A DNA stretch of 64,000 bases, from positions 1 to 64,000 of the forward strand of contig CAVZQZ010000008.1 of assembly GCA_963777565.1 (NCBI GenBank), given 5' to 3'. The notes beneath the pieces were generated by a model. It searched no databases. It saw only the letters and a list, made by a program, of their open reading frames with translations, and was not told the DNA's origin. Position numbers and translations under genes: made by a program. Source of the stretch: CALMEC01 sp963777565. GTDB taxonomy: Bacteria; Actinomycetota; Thermoleophilia; Miltoncostaeales; Miltoncostaeaceae. This document shows positions 1 through 8,960 of this stretch, piece by piece; the stretch's first letter is position 1, and each line of letters opens with the position of its first letter.

Positions 1-1
1 G

Positions 2-76
2 CCGAAGCTGACCACCGAAGAGAAAAAGATCGAGGTCCCCACGGTTTCCGTGACCTCGGCGCCCGACAAGAAGTAG
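2..76 (+). CDS. C-terminal tail of an unidentified protein (5' end outside window)
   Basis: Twenty-four codons are open from the window edge to a TAG at 74-76. The tail is Lys/Glu/Thr/Val-rich (it ends SAPDKK). It is too short to assign to a family. It lies in the piece that I think is foreign to the rest of the contig (see the methyltransferase fragment at 346). Confidence 0.35.
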   Translation, partial: PKLTTEEKKIEVPTVSVTSAPDKK

Positions 77-174
77 GAATTCTCTGAAGCGGTCGCCGGC
101 CGTCTGTCAAGCCCTTTCTAGGTCCGGAAACAGGGCGTGGGCGTCTTTCGCCGGCCAAGGATATCCACCGCTTC

Positions 175-183
175 TGTGGATAA
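175..183 (+). other. Single DnaA-box-like 9-mer (TGTGGATAA)
   Basis: This is a perfect match to the reverse complement of TTATCCACA, in the gap between the first CDS tail and the next gene. One box without an AT-rich element, further boxes, dnaA or dnaN does not make an origin. It may be chance. Confidence 0.2.
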
Positions 184-345
184 GTCGGTCGACTTGCTGG
201 GCGCTCCTCGCGCAGCCCCAGCATTCGCGGGCCGCGCAACGGATTGATCGCCAAACGGGCAGGCGAACCGCGACGTCAGTGCGGCTCGCGTTGCGGACGG
301 TCGGATGTGCCGCGCGCAAAGCCGGCGACCGCGCGATTTTTGGGC

Positions 346-575
346 ATGCCCCTTTCCCTGCACCGCCGCCTTCCTGCTCTGCTGTGGGTTCTCGCCGTCC
401 TGTGGGCCACCGCCTCGATCGCGCGGGCCCAGGAAGAAGTCCCGTTCGTGACCTCGCCCGACAACGTCACGCTCGAGATGCTGCGGATGGCCATGTTCGG
501 GCCGGGGATCACGTGATCGACCTCGGCTCGGGCGACGGTCGTATCGTGATCCTCGCACGGTCCGGTCGCCGTGTT
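346..575 (+). pseudogene. N-terminal fragment of a secreted class I SAM-dependent methyltransferase, frameshifted and truncated
   Basis: An ATG at 346 opens a classic signal peptide (hydrophobic core LLWVLAVLWATASI, cleavage near ARAQ). It is followed by a mature start EEVPFVTSPDN and, after a one-base shift near 505, by methyltransferase motif I (VIDLGSGDGRIVILA). Small periplasmic methyltransferases of this type are, from family knowledge, common in Proteobacteria rather than Actinobacteria. The fold stops after motif I, and within about 50 bases the sequence becomes an xerC gene. I read this as a fragment joined to the actinobacterial contig, either by misassembly or by a real rearrangement. 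The junction cannot be placed more finely than about 550-620. Confidence 0.5.
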
Positions 576-1460
576 CGGCGTCGAGGACGACCCCGACGCG
601 CGGCGCGCGGCGGAGGCGCTGGCGGCGATCCCGGCCGACTGGTGGCAGCGCTGGCGCGACGGGCTCGCCGGAACGGCGTCGACCCGCCGCCGCCGGGTCG
701 CGGCGGCCCGGGCGTTCTGCCGCTGGTGGGCGCGGCCCTTCGCGCTGGAGAACCCGGTGCGCGACCTGCGGCTCGCCCGGCGGCGCGGCCGACGGCCAGG
801 CGGCGCCTCGGGCGCGAGGTCGTCGCGCTCGACCGGCGCAGGTGCGTGCGATGTGCGAGGCCGCGGCGCGGCGCCGGGCCCGCTCGGGGCCAGGACCCAC
901 GCGCTCGTCGAGGTGCTCTACGGCTGCGGGCTGCGGGCGAGCGAGGCGGCGGCGCTCGACCTCTCGGCCTGCCACCTCGACGACCCCGACGACCCCTTCG
1001 TGATCGTGGACGGCAAGGGGGCCCGGCGGCGGGCCGTGGCCGTGCCGCGCGAGGCCCGATCCGCACTCCTCGCGCCTACCTCGCCGTCGGCCGGCCGGAG
1101 CTGCGCGCGCGCGACCGGCGCCCCCGGCCCGACCAGACGCGCCACCGCGACGCCGACGCGGTCTTCCTCAGCGCCCGCGGCCGGCGCCTCGGCCGCGCGG
1201 CGGTGTGGCGAGGTCGTGCAGCCGACGTCGCCGAAGGCCGCCGGGCTGCGGGAGGACGGTCACGCGGGTCTTCCCGCACGCGCTGCGCCACTCGTGCGGC
1301 ACGCACCTGATCCAGTCGGGGGTCGACATCCGCTACGTGCAGGCCCACCTGGGCCACGCGATCGCCGGTCACCACGGAGATCTACACGCACGTCACCGCC
1401 GCCCACCTGCGGGAGGACTTCGACCGGGCGCATCCGCGCAGCCGCCGCCGCACCGGCTGA
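571..1460 (+). CDS. xerC: Tyrosine recombinase XerC-like, broken by several frameshifts
   Basis: The pieces together cover a phage-type integrase. The N-terminal SAM-like DNA-binding domain is seen in STRRRRVAAARAFCRWWA. The catalytic domain shows the first Arg in LYGCGLRASEAAAL, the His-x-x-Arg box in PHALRHSCGTHL, the second His in HLGHA, and the nucleophile Tyr in TEIYTHVTAAHL. The reading frame changes at least four times between about 780 and 1375. The last piece ends at a TGA (1458-1460) with a typical XerC tail (DFDRAHPR). XerC and XerD resolve chromosome dimers at dif. The 5' end is not certain because it meets the foreign-looking fragment. The indels are all in G/C-rich sequence and resemble those at 6.7-10.3 kb, so sequencing error is more likely than decay. 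Confidence 0.7.
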
Positions 1461-1468
1461 ACGGAGGC

Positions 1469-3796
1469 CTAGCCTCCGGTGGCGGGTGTGCTCCCGCCGA
1501 GCACGCCGCGGTAGCCCTGGAACGCCCGCTGCAGGATCGGCCAGCCGGCCTTCTTGCGCTCGTGCCACTGCACCGTGTCCCAGCCGTCCCAGCGGTAGCC
1601 CGTGGTCTCGACCAGCGGCTCGCCGTCCACCGCGATGGCGATCCCGAGCGCGTCGGCCTTGCGGGTCGTGACCTTGCCGTCGAGGCCGACCACGTACAAG
1701 CGGTGGGATGACGGGTCGGCCACGCTCAGCATGCCCCACGGCAGGGCGATCTCCAGCACCCCGTCGCGACCCATGACCAGGTGTCGGTCGTCGAACGCCG
1801 GGCTGGCCGGATCGGTCGTGCCCCACGGCATGAGCGACGCGTCGCGAAGCTCGGTCGGGTTCATGCGGCCCGACTCCGGCAGCCGGTACGGGTAGTTCAG
1901 GATCTGACGAAGCCGCACCCAGATCCCGCTCCCGGGGAGAACGTCGGCACGGTTGGCGGGGACGTACCCCTTGTTGATCCCGTACCGCAGCCCCAGCGTC
2001 TCGATCCACCCCGCGTGGTACATGCGCGCCTTGCCGCCGGGCTCGATCACCACCGCCATCTCGGCGTCGACGTCGATACCGGGACGTCCCGGCAGGCCCC
2101 GATTGCCGCCCGGGCGGGCATCCAACCCGATCACGATCCGCTTGCGCTCCCAGGATCCCGGATCGAGCTTGAGGCGCAGGTAGACGTTCTCCGCATCGCT
2201 CGTCGCGGCGACGTCGTGGACCGACCCTGGGCCGCTCCCGATCGACGGCACGGTGGCCCACTCGTCGTCACGCCCGTCGAGGACGACGAGGTCGCTCGGG
2301 CCCGGCTCGGTCGCGATGATGCCGAAGTGCTCCTCGTTCGTGAACACGTTGCGCCAGAGCGCCCGGTTGTGGTGGGGGAGCTCGTAGTCGATCGTGTTCC
2401 AGGTGAACTTGAACCACTCGTCGAGCCACAGGAACACGATCCCCCCGGCGAGTCCCTCGTCGCGAAGGTCGTGCAGCATGTCGACGACGTTCGCGGCGGC
2501 CTCCTGCTCGCTGTGGCACCCCTGGTCGCGCCCGAGCGGCGCGAGGTGCGCGCACCCGAGCGACGTGGGCTGCCCGAACTCGGTGACCATCAGCGGGAGG
2601 CCGGCATGATGGAGACGCAGGTCGTGGAGGTAGCCGGCGTACGGATCGAGCTTGCCGTCGCGCGGCCGATGGTAGGTCTGGTAGTCGCGCTGCCAGCGGA
2701 GGAAGTCGGGGTAGAAGGGGTAGGCGTGGAAGCTCGCGAAGTACCCGGCGGGCCAGGCGGACGTGGCCTCGAGGTGCATCGCGTCGATGGACACGAGGTC
2801 CTCCACGGGGAGGGGCTCGTCCGGGTGCTGCAGCGGATCAGTGGTGTCCCAGTTCGTGAACGTCAGCGGCACGCTCCACCCGCGCCCCGCCTCGAGGGTG
2901 GCGAGCTCGTCGAGGTTCGACGCGATCCAGTTCTCCATCGGGCTCGCGCCCAGCTTGGCGCGGATGTAGCGACCCCGGTACGCGGGCATGCCGCGGTGCT
3001 TCACGTCAGTGGCGTGCGACGGCGAGGGGTCCCATTCGATGCCGAACGACCAGCCCAGCAGCCACGGCGAGATGTCGGACCGGTAGCGGCCGCTCGCGTG
3101 TCCCGGGACCGGTTCGATGCTGGCGTCGCCGTGGACCGCGGCCACGGCGTCGGCGATCTCCATCTTCGTGTCCCGAACGATCTCCCCGTCCCAGATGTCC
3201 TGGGTGGCGGTGAAGCGCTCCTCGGGGATCCAGATGCCGTGGAGCACGTACAGCGGCCGCTCCGGGTGGCGGAGGTTGTAGTCGCGCAGGGCGTCGTAGA
3301 ACTCCGGCGCGAGGATCGTGTAGACCCGCACGACGGTGACGCCGAGCTCGCCCATCTCGGCGAACCAGCGGTCGAAGTCGGGGCGCGTGGCCCCCAGGGC
3401 ACCGGGTTCCTGGCCGGGAACGCTCGCGCCCAGGTTGACCCCGGCCCAGAAGTGCGGGACGAAGGTGTCGCCGACCGCCACGCGGATCTCCTCGCCCACC
3501 ACCTTCGCCGGCAGCCGCAGCCCTCCGTCGAGGATGCGCTCCGGCGCCGGTGGGAGCGTCGTCTCCGCCGGCGCTGGGATGAGCTTGGCGCGGTGGAGGA
3601 ACGGCACGAACGTCGCGCCCGCGGAGACGACGCCGGCGAGCAGGAAGAGACCTGCCCAGAGTCCGATGTAGGCGAACTGGGCGCTGCGCTCGCCGAGCCG
3701 TGCGAGCAGGCGCCAGCGACGCCGCGGGCGTGCGGCGTCGGAGGGAGCCGGCGCGATCGCGTCGGCTCGCTCGGGCTGGGAGGCGGGCCTGTCCAC
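1469..3796 (-). CDS. Membrane-anchored glycoside hydrolase-like protein with C-terminal CBM9-like domain
   Basis: 775 aa from a GTG. There is a basic N-terminus, one membrane segment near residues 41-65 and then a large extracellular part. Residues about 100-480 read like a GH-A TIM barrel: a glutamate in GWSFGIEWDPS and another in MVTEFGQPTS sit where acid/base and nucleophile would be expected. That assignment is inference. From about 507 (VLDGRDDEWATV) the sequence resembles CBM9/DOMON-type beta-sandwich modules, which bind sugars. Its substrate is unknown. It is the last gene of the minus-strand envelope block, 52 bases after the phosphoesterase gene, so a role in remodelling cell-surface glycans is plausible. 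Its 3' end nearly meets the xerC stop. Confidence 0.65.
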   Translation of the reverse strand: MDRPASQPERADAIAPAPSDAARPRRRWRLLARLGERSAQFAYIGLWAGLFLLAGVVSAGATFVPFLHRAKLIPAPAETTLPPAPERILDGGLRLPAKVVGEEIRVAVGDTFVPHFWAGVNLGASVPGQEPGALGATRPDFDRWFAEMGELGVTVVRVYTILAPEFYDALRDYNLRHPERPLYVLHGIWIPEERFTATQDIWDGEIVRDTKMEIADAVAAVHGDASIEPVPGHASGRYRSDISPWLLGWSFGIEWDPSPSHATDVKHRGMPAYRGRYIRAKLGASPMENWIASNLDELATLEAGRGWSVPLTFTNWDTTDPLQHPDEPLPVEDLVSIDAMHLEATSAWPAGYFASFHAYPFYPDFLRWQRDYQTYHRPRDGKLDPYAGYLHDLRLHHAGLPLMVTEFGQPTSLGCAHLAPLGRDQGCHSEQEAAANVVDMLHDLRDEGLAGGIVFLWLDEWFKFTWNTIDYELPHHNRALWRNVFTNEEHFGIIATEPGPSDLVVLDGRDDEWATVPSIGSGPGSVHDVAATSDAENVYLRLKLDPGSWERKRIVIGLDARPGGNRGLPGRPGIDVDAEMAVVIEPGGKARMYHAGWIETLGLRYGINKGYVPANRADVLPGSGIWVRLRQILNYPYRLPESGRMNPTELRDASLMPWGTTDPASPAFDDRHLVMGRDGVLEIALPWGMLSVADPSSHRLYVVGLDGKVTTRKADALGIAIAVDGEPLVETTGYRWDGWDTVQWHERKKAGWPILQRAFQGYRGVLGGSTPATGG

Positions 3797-3848
3797 GCCC
3801 CAGAGGTTTCGACCGTTTGCGGGCCTGGCTTGACCTTTGCGGAACGCT

Positions 3849-4505
3849 CTAGTCGAGCGGGATCACCCTCGCGGTGATCCCGGCGGGCCCGACCTCGAGC
3901 ACCCCGACGTTGCGGCGCATCGCGTCCGCGCCGAGCTGCGTGCGGTAGCGGCGCACCCAGCGGTCGGCGATGCCCTGCCAACCACGACCCGGGGGTCTCC
4001 CGCCCTCGAGGCTGCCCCAGGGGCAGACCGCGCCCGGCGAGAAGATCAGGATGTCGCCCACCCGTGTGACGTCGGGCTCGTGCCAGTGCCCGTAGACGAC
4101 GCAGTCGGCAGGCCCGGCGGCCCGGATGAGGGCTCGGTGAAGACCGGCCCGCCACGGCAGTCGCCGCCGCGCCACCACGTGGGCCACGATGACCGCCACG
4201 TCGAGCGCGAACGCCCGACGCCCGTGGATCAGCGCGATGCGCCAGCCCGCCACCGTCACCACCGTGGAGCGAGGCAGGGCGAGGCCGTCGAGCCGGTCGT
4301 GGTCGCCCCGCACCGCGACCACCGGCGCGATCCGTGCGAGCTCGTCGAGTACCCAGGCGCGGGAGATGTCGCCCGCGTGGAGGATGAGCTCGCATCCGGC
4401 CAGCGCGTCGAACAGGGTCTGGGGGAGGGCGTCCAGGTACTCGCCGACGTGCGTGTCGGCGACCACGCCGATCCGGGTGACGGCGGCTGGCAACGGGGAC
4501 GCCAC
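3849..4505 (-). CDS. Calcineurin-like metallophosphoesterase (YfcE/MJ0936 type)
   Basis: 218 aa from GTG. The family motifs are in order: VVADTHVG (D-x-H), HAGDIS (GD), VRGDHD (where GNCD/GNHD is usual), an IHG histidine and YGHWHEP (GHxH). Together these bind two metal ions. Small proteins of this family hydrolyse phosphodiesters or phosphomonoesters in the cytoplasm, and the physiological substrate is not predictable here. A stretch of about 30 residues after IHG is longer than in E. coli YfcE. The gene starts 18 bases after ddl, so it is probably in the same transcript. Confidence 0.85.
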   Translation of the reverse strand: MASPLPAAVTRIGVVADTHVGEYLDALPQTLFDALAGCELILHAGDISRAWVLDELARIAPVVAVRGDHDRLDGLALPRSTVVTVAGWRIALIHGRRAFALDVAVIVAHVVARRRLPWRAGLHRALIRAAGPADCVVYGHWHEPDVTRVGDILIFSPGAVCPWGSLEGGRPPGRGWQGIADRWVRRYRTQLGADAMRRNVGVLEVGPAGITARVIPLD

Positions 4506-4523
4506 GACAGCCGCTTTCGATCC

Positions 4524-5561
4524 CTAGCCCAGGTAGCGGGCGCGTTCGGCCGCGGCCTCGATGCCGAGTGCCACGAGCCGCTCCACGAGCTCCCGGTAGC
4601 CCACGCCTGCAGCCTCGATGAGCTTTGCGTACACGCTGGTCGGGGTGAATCCGGGGATCGTGTTGACCTCGAGCACCCGTACGTCGCCGCCGGCCTCCAC
4701 GAAGAAGTCGATGCGCGCCATGCCGGCGCACCCGGTGGCGACGAAGGCGCGGCGGGCGATCTCCTGCAGACGCTCCGTCGTGGTCGCGGGCAGGTCCGCG
4801 GGGACGGTGAGCCGCATCCGGTCGGGCAGGTATTTCGTGTCGTAGTCGTACCAGTCGCTGTCGTACCCGATCTCGCCGACGGGGGACAGCATGAGCTCGT
4901 CGTTGCCCAGCACGCCGACCTCGACCTCCCGGCCGACCATCGCCCGCTCCACCAGCACCTTGGGGTCGTGACGCAGCGCCAGGTCGAGAGCCCCGTCGAG
5001 CTCCTCGGGCCCGGCGACCTTCGAGATGCCCACGCTCGAGCCGAGCCTTGCGGGCTTCGCGAACACCGGGTACGCGAGCTTTTGGGCGACCTCGTCGCGG
5101 ACCTCACCGGGCGCCTCCGCCCAGCGTCGCGCCGAGACGGTGATCGAGTCGATGACCGGGATGTCGTGAGCGCGTGCCACGCTCTTGAAGAGCGCTTTGT
5201 CCATCGCGATCGCCGACGCCCCGACGCCCGCGCCGACGTACGCGACCCCCGCGATCTCACAGAGGCCCTGCACGGTGCCGTCCTCCCCGAAGGGACCGTG
5301 GAGCGCCGGGAACACCACGTCCACGAGCCGTGAGGGACCACCGTCCAGGGCGGCGAGCACACCCGTGTCGGCCGACCCCGGGATGAGGGCGACGGGTGTC
5401 CCGTCCAGCCTCCACTCGCCGTCGCGGCCGATGAGCACCGGCATCACCTCGTATCGCTCGGGGTCGAGCGCCTTCGCGACGCTCGCACCTGAGACGAGCG
5501 AGACCTCGTGCTCGCTGCTTCGCCCGCCCATCAGCACGGCGATCCGCACCCGCGCCGTCAC
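4524..5561 (-). CDS. ddl: D-alanine--D-alanine ligase
   Basis: 345 aa ATP-grasp enzyme that makes D-Ala-D-Ala for peptidoglycan in the cytoplasm. It shows the N-terminal VLMGGRSSEHEVSLVSG motif, FPALHGPFGEDGTVQG, FAKPARLGSSVGISK (ATP and substrate loop), and the C-terminal metal and phosphate-binding VLEVNTIPGFTPTS. Length is normal for the family. The GTG start overlaps the stop of pknB (GTGA), which suggests translational coupling. Having ddl directly behind pknB places the precursor-making enzyme in the same operon as its kinase regulator and the PBP/RodA pair. Confidence 0.95.
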   Translation of the reverse strand: MTARVRIAVLMGGRSSEHEVSLVSGASVAKALDPERYEVMPVLIGRDGEWRLDGTPVALIPGSADTGVLAALDGGPSRLVDVVFPALHGPFGEDGTVQGLCEIAGVAYVGAGVGASAIAMDKALFKSVARAHDIPVIDSITVSARRWAEAPGEVRDEVAQKLAYPVFAKPARLGSSVGISKVAGPEELDGALDLALRHDPKVLVERAMVGREVEVGVLGNDELMLSPVGEIGYDSDWYDYDTKYLPDRMRLTVPADLPATTTERLQEIARRAFVATGCAGMARIDFFVEAGGDVRVLEVNTIPGFTPTSVYAKLIEAAGVGYRELVERLVALGIEAAAERARYLG

Positions 5562-7486
5562 GGGCTCCCCGGGAGTGGCTGGCCGGTGCTCGTGCCGCCG
5601 GAGTCGGCGGGCGCGATGGGTCCGCTCGACACGGTGATCGTCACGGGTGTGCGCTCCGGGTCGACCTGCGTCCCGGCGGTGGGATTCTGGGCGATTACCG
5701 TGCCGTCAGGCTCCTGATCGACAACGGTCTGAGAGATCGGGTCGGGAAAGCCGAGGCCCTGCAGCTTCTGGCGCGCCGCTGTCGCGGTATTGCCGACCAC
5801 GTCGGGCATCGGAATCGTCTGCGGCACCGGAGCCGCGGCGACGACGATGTCGACGGCGCTGCCCTTCGCGACGCTGGTGCCCGCGACCGGGTCCTGCTCC
5901 AGCACCGTGCCCGGTGGGCGCTTGTCGGTGGTGCGCGTGGTGACCTCGCCGAGCTCGAGCCCGGCGTCGGCGAGCGCGGTCTCGGCCTGCGATCGGCTCT
6001 TCAACAGCAGCGCCGGCACGTCGACGGGCTCCGGCCCCTTGCTGACCACGATCGTAACGGTCTGGCCCTCGTTCAGCCGCGACCCGGCCGTTGGCTGCTG
6101 GCGGATGACGTTGCCGGTCGTCGCGTCGCTGAACTCCTCCTCCACCTTGACGTCGAACTTGAAGCGCCCGAGTTCCTGTTTGGCGTCGTCCACGGTCAAC
6201 CCGACCACCCGGGGAACGATCGCCTCCTGTCCCCCGAGGCTAATGAACAGGATCACCTCGCTGCCCTTGCTCGCGTCGGTGCCCTCCGCGGGGTCCGTGC
6301 GGATGGCGAAACCGGCGGCGACCTCCGGGTCGTTCGCCTCCCTGACGCGGACCGTGAAGCCGGCCTCCTCGAGAATGCCGCTCGCGGTCGCCTCGTCCTG
6401 GTTGCGGACCGACGGCACCTCGATCTTCGCCGTCCGGCCGACATCGGTGAACAGGTAGCCGGCGAGGGCGCCGGCGAACAGCAGGAGCGCGATGATCCCG
6501 AGGATGATCGGGATGCGGCGGCGCTTGGGAGGGGGAGGGGGCACGGAGGTGGTCCCGGTCGCGATCCTGGTTGGCTGGGTGGTCGGCGCGATGATGCGGG
6601 TGGGGGCCGGCGCGTCCAGGGCGGCGAGCACCTGGGTCGCGTCGTCGGGTGGCACGGGCAGCGACGGCCGTACGACCATGAGCGCCCGGCTCAACTCCTC
6701 GGCGGTGCGGTAGCGCTTGCCCGGCCGCTTCTCGAGCGCGCGCATCACGACGTCGTTGAGCTGCGGGGGAATCTGCGGGCACGACCACGCGCGGCGCGAT
6801 CGGCTCGTCGCTGATCTGCTTCATCGCGATCGCGACCGGCGGGTCGCCGTCGAACGGCACGCGGCCGGTGAGCATCTCGTAGAGCACGATGCCGACCGCG
6901 TAGCAGTCGCTGGCCGCGGTGACCTCGTCGCCGCGCGCCTGCTCCGGGCGAGAGGTACTGGGCGGTGCCGATCACCGAGCCGACCTCGGTCATGTCGGCC
7001 TCGGCGCCGGCGCGCGCGATGCCGAAGTCGGTGACCTTGAGGTGGCCGTCCTCGGCCACCAGGACGTTCTGCGGCTTGACGTCGCGGTGGATGACGTCGC
7101 GGCGGTGGGCCGCCGACAAGGCGGCGAGGATCTGCTGCGCGTCGTCGATCGCCTGACGCGGGGCGAGGCGGCCGCTGGCGGATGACCTGCTTGAGGTCGG
7201 GGCCCGGCAGGTACTCCATGACGATGTAGTAGCTGCCGTCCGCCTCGCCGCGGTCGTAGACCGCGACGATGTTGGGGTGGTTGAGGCCCGCCGCGGCCGA
7301 CGCCTCGCGGCGGAACCGCTCGACGAACTGGGGTCGGAGGCGTAGGGCTCGGCGAGGCACCTTGACCGCCACCGCGCGGTCGAGCAGCCGATCGTGGCCG
7401 AGGTACACCCGCGCCATCCCGCCGGTGCCGAGCTGGCGCCCCAGCTCGTAGCGCCCGCCGATCAGCTCGCCGGGCTCGAAGCTCAT
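5558..7486 (-). CDS. pknB: Ser/Thr protein kinase PknB with four PASTA domains (frameshifted)
   Basis: Start ATG at 7484-7486. The kinase domain reads through several frames: glycine loop LGTGGMARVYLG, catalytic HRDVKPQNVL, DFG region VTDFGIARAG, and the lobe with YAVGIVLYEMLTGRVPFDG. A proline-rich juxtamembrane linker, one membrane helix (about IPIILGIIALLLFAGALAGY) and four extracellular PASTA repeats follow in one clean frame (5558-6748). PASTA domains sense muropeptides or lipid II, and the kinase phosphorylates division and wall enzymes. At least four net indels lie between about 6780 and 7365. Because this gene is essential or near-essential in Actinobacteria, I treat them as sequence error. 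The reconstructed length of about 643 aa is normal. The stop overlaps the ddl start. Confidence 0.88.
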
Positions 7487-7491
7487 CCGCC

Positions 7492-8960
7492 TCACGGCGC
7501 TGACTGCGGCGCTGCATGACCGGCGCGGCGACCGGGGCGGCCGCCCGCCGCCGGTGCCGGACGTGTCCTCGATCGACGCACCGCGACGGCGACGACCGGG
7601 TCCTCGGCCGGCGCGAAGCCGATGAACCACGCCTGGTTGCGGTCGGGTCGTGCCGCTCTCGGCGGTGCCGGTCTTGCCCGCGACCGTCGAGGCCCGCGCC
7701 GACAGGGCTGCCGGCGGTGCCTGTGCCCTCGCGCACCACGTCCTCCATCATCGCGGTGGCGCGGCCACGTCCGACGGGTCATCACCCGACCGATCTCGCT
7801 GCGTCCCTGCGCGCACGATCGAGCCGCCGCGGTCGCGGATGCGGGTCATGAGGCGCGGCGCCATTGCAGTGACGCCGCCGTTCGCGATCGTCGCCGGCGA
7901 CCATCGCCATCTGCAGCGGCGTGACGGCGAGTCGCTCCTGGCCGATCGCGACGCGCGGCCGTGTCCTCGCCCTGCTCGTCGTTCGGCAGGAGTCGCCTCC
8001 CGGCGAAGCGCCCCGACGGCACGAGCATCGTCGTTCGGAAGGTCGATCGGCGGGCGCTCGCCGAACCCGAACGCCGTCATCGTCGCGCCCAGACGGCTCG
8101 GCGGCCGAGCTCGTCGCCGATCTCGCGAAGGTCGTGTTGATCGAGTTGGTCAGCGCCGTCTCGAGGGTGTGGGCGCCGTAGCACGGCTCCCGCCGAAGTT
8201 GCGGATCGGGCCGCCGGGCGTGTCACGTACGAACCGGCCCGTGTCGACGAACCGCGACTGTCGGGGTGTACCCGCCGGCTCTCGAGGGCGGCAGTCGTGG
8301 TCACCACCTTGAAGGTCGAGCCCGGCGGCTAGCGGCCCTGCGTCGGCGCGGTGACAGGAGCGGTGCTCCCGGCTGGCGGCGGATCGCGGCGAAGTCGGTG
8401 AGGCCACGTCTGCAGGTCGAACGTCGGCGCACGATGCCATCGCGAGCACCTGCGCCGGTGCGCGGGTCGAGCGCCACGACGGCGCCGACGCGGCCGCCGA
8501 GGGCGTCTGCGGCCACCTGCTGGATCGCGCGTGTCGAGGCTGAGCTGCACGTTGGCGCCCTGCTTCTCGCTTCAGGTTGAGCCGCTGCAGCAGCGGCTCC
8601 GCGCCGAAGCTGCCCGCAGGTAGCGGTTGTACGTCGGCTCTCGATGCCCGGTGCGGCCCTGTCGGCGATGGCGTAGCCCACGACATGGGCGGCGAGCTCG
8701 CCCTGCGGGTAGACGCCGCTCGAAGACCTTCTGGCCCCGTACGACCGCGCGGCCTGGCTCGTGGCCAGGACCTGCCGTCGGCGCGTGAGGATGCGCCCGC
8801 GGTCGATGCAGCCGCTCCGCCTCGGCGTCTGACTGGTTGTCGCGGGCGGTCCTTCAGGCTCGTCGGCCGCGACCACCTGCCACCAGCCGAGCATCAGCCC
8901 GCGAGCAGGCCGAAGCCCGCCGCAGATGGCGAGGTAGAGGCGCCGGATCGAGCGGTTCAC
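7492..8960 (-). CDS. pbpA: Class B penicillin-binding protein PbpA-like, heavily frameshifted
   Basis: A GTG at 8958-8960 overlaps the rodA stop as GTGA and begins NRSIRRLYLAI, a short cytoplasmic tail leading into a membrane helix (MLGWWQVVAADE). Downstream pieces show the dimerisation-domain motif IDRGRIL, YPQGELAAHVVGY, the transpeptidase nucleophile box STFK (near 8310, interrupted by an artefactual TAG), ALDPRTG, LAVTPLQMAM-type sequence and the KTGTAES box (about 7670-7695). Class B PBPs cross-link peptidoglycan outside the membrane with a SEDS partner, here the upstream rodA. More than six frame changes are needed to read it through, so the exact stop is uncertain. I place it at the TGA at 7492-7494, just ahead of pknB. 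Confidence 0.78.

Noticed and set aside
150..260. Possible replication origin near the DnaA-like box
   Set aside because: Only one box, no AT-rich unwinding element and no dnaA, dnaN or rpmH.
1781..3877. Long open frame on the plus strand over the glycosidase-like gene
   Set aside because: It mirrors the minus-strand gene. Composition is Arg/Val/Asp-biased without any motif, as expected for the antisense of a high-GC gene.
3837..5333. 498-codon plus-strand frame over the phosphoesterase and ddl genes
   Set aside because: It runs antisense to two genes with complete motif sets. Its His/Arg/Asp-rich translation matches no family.
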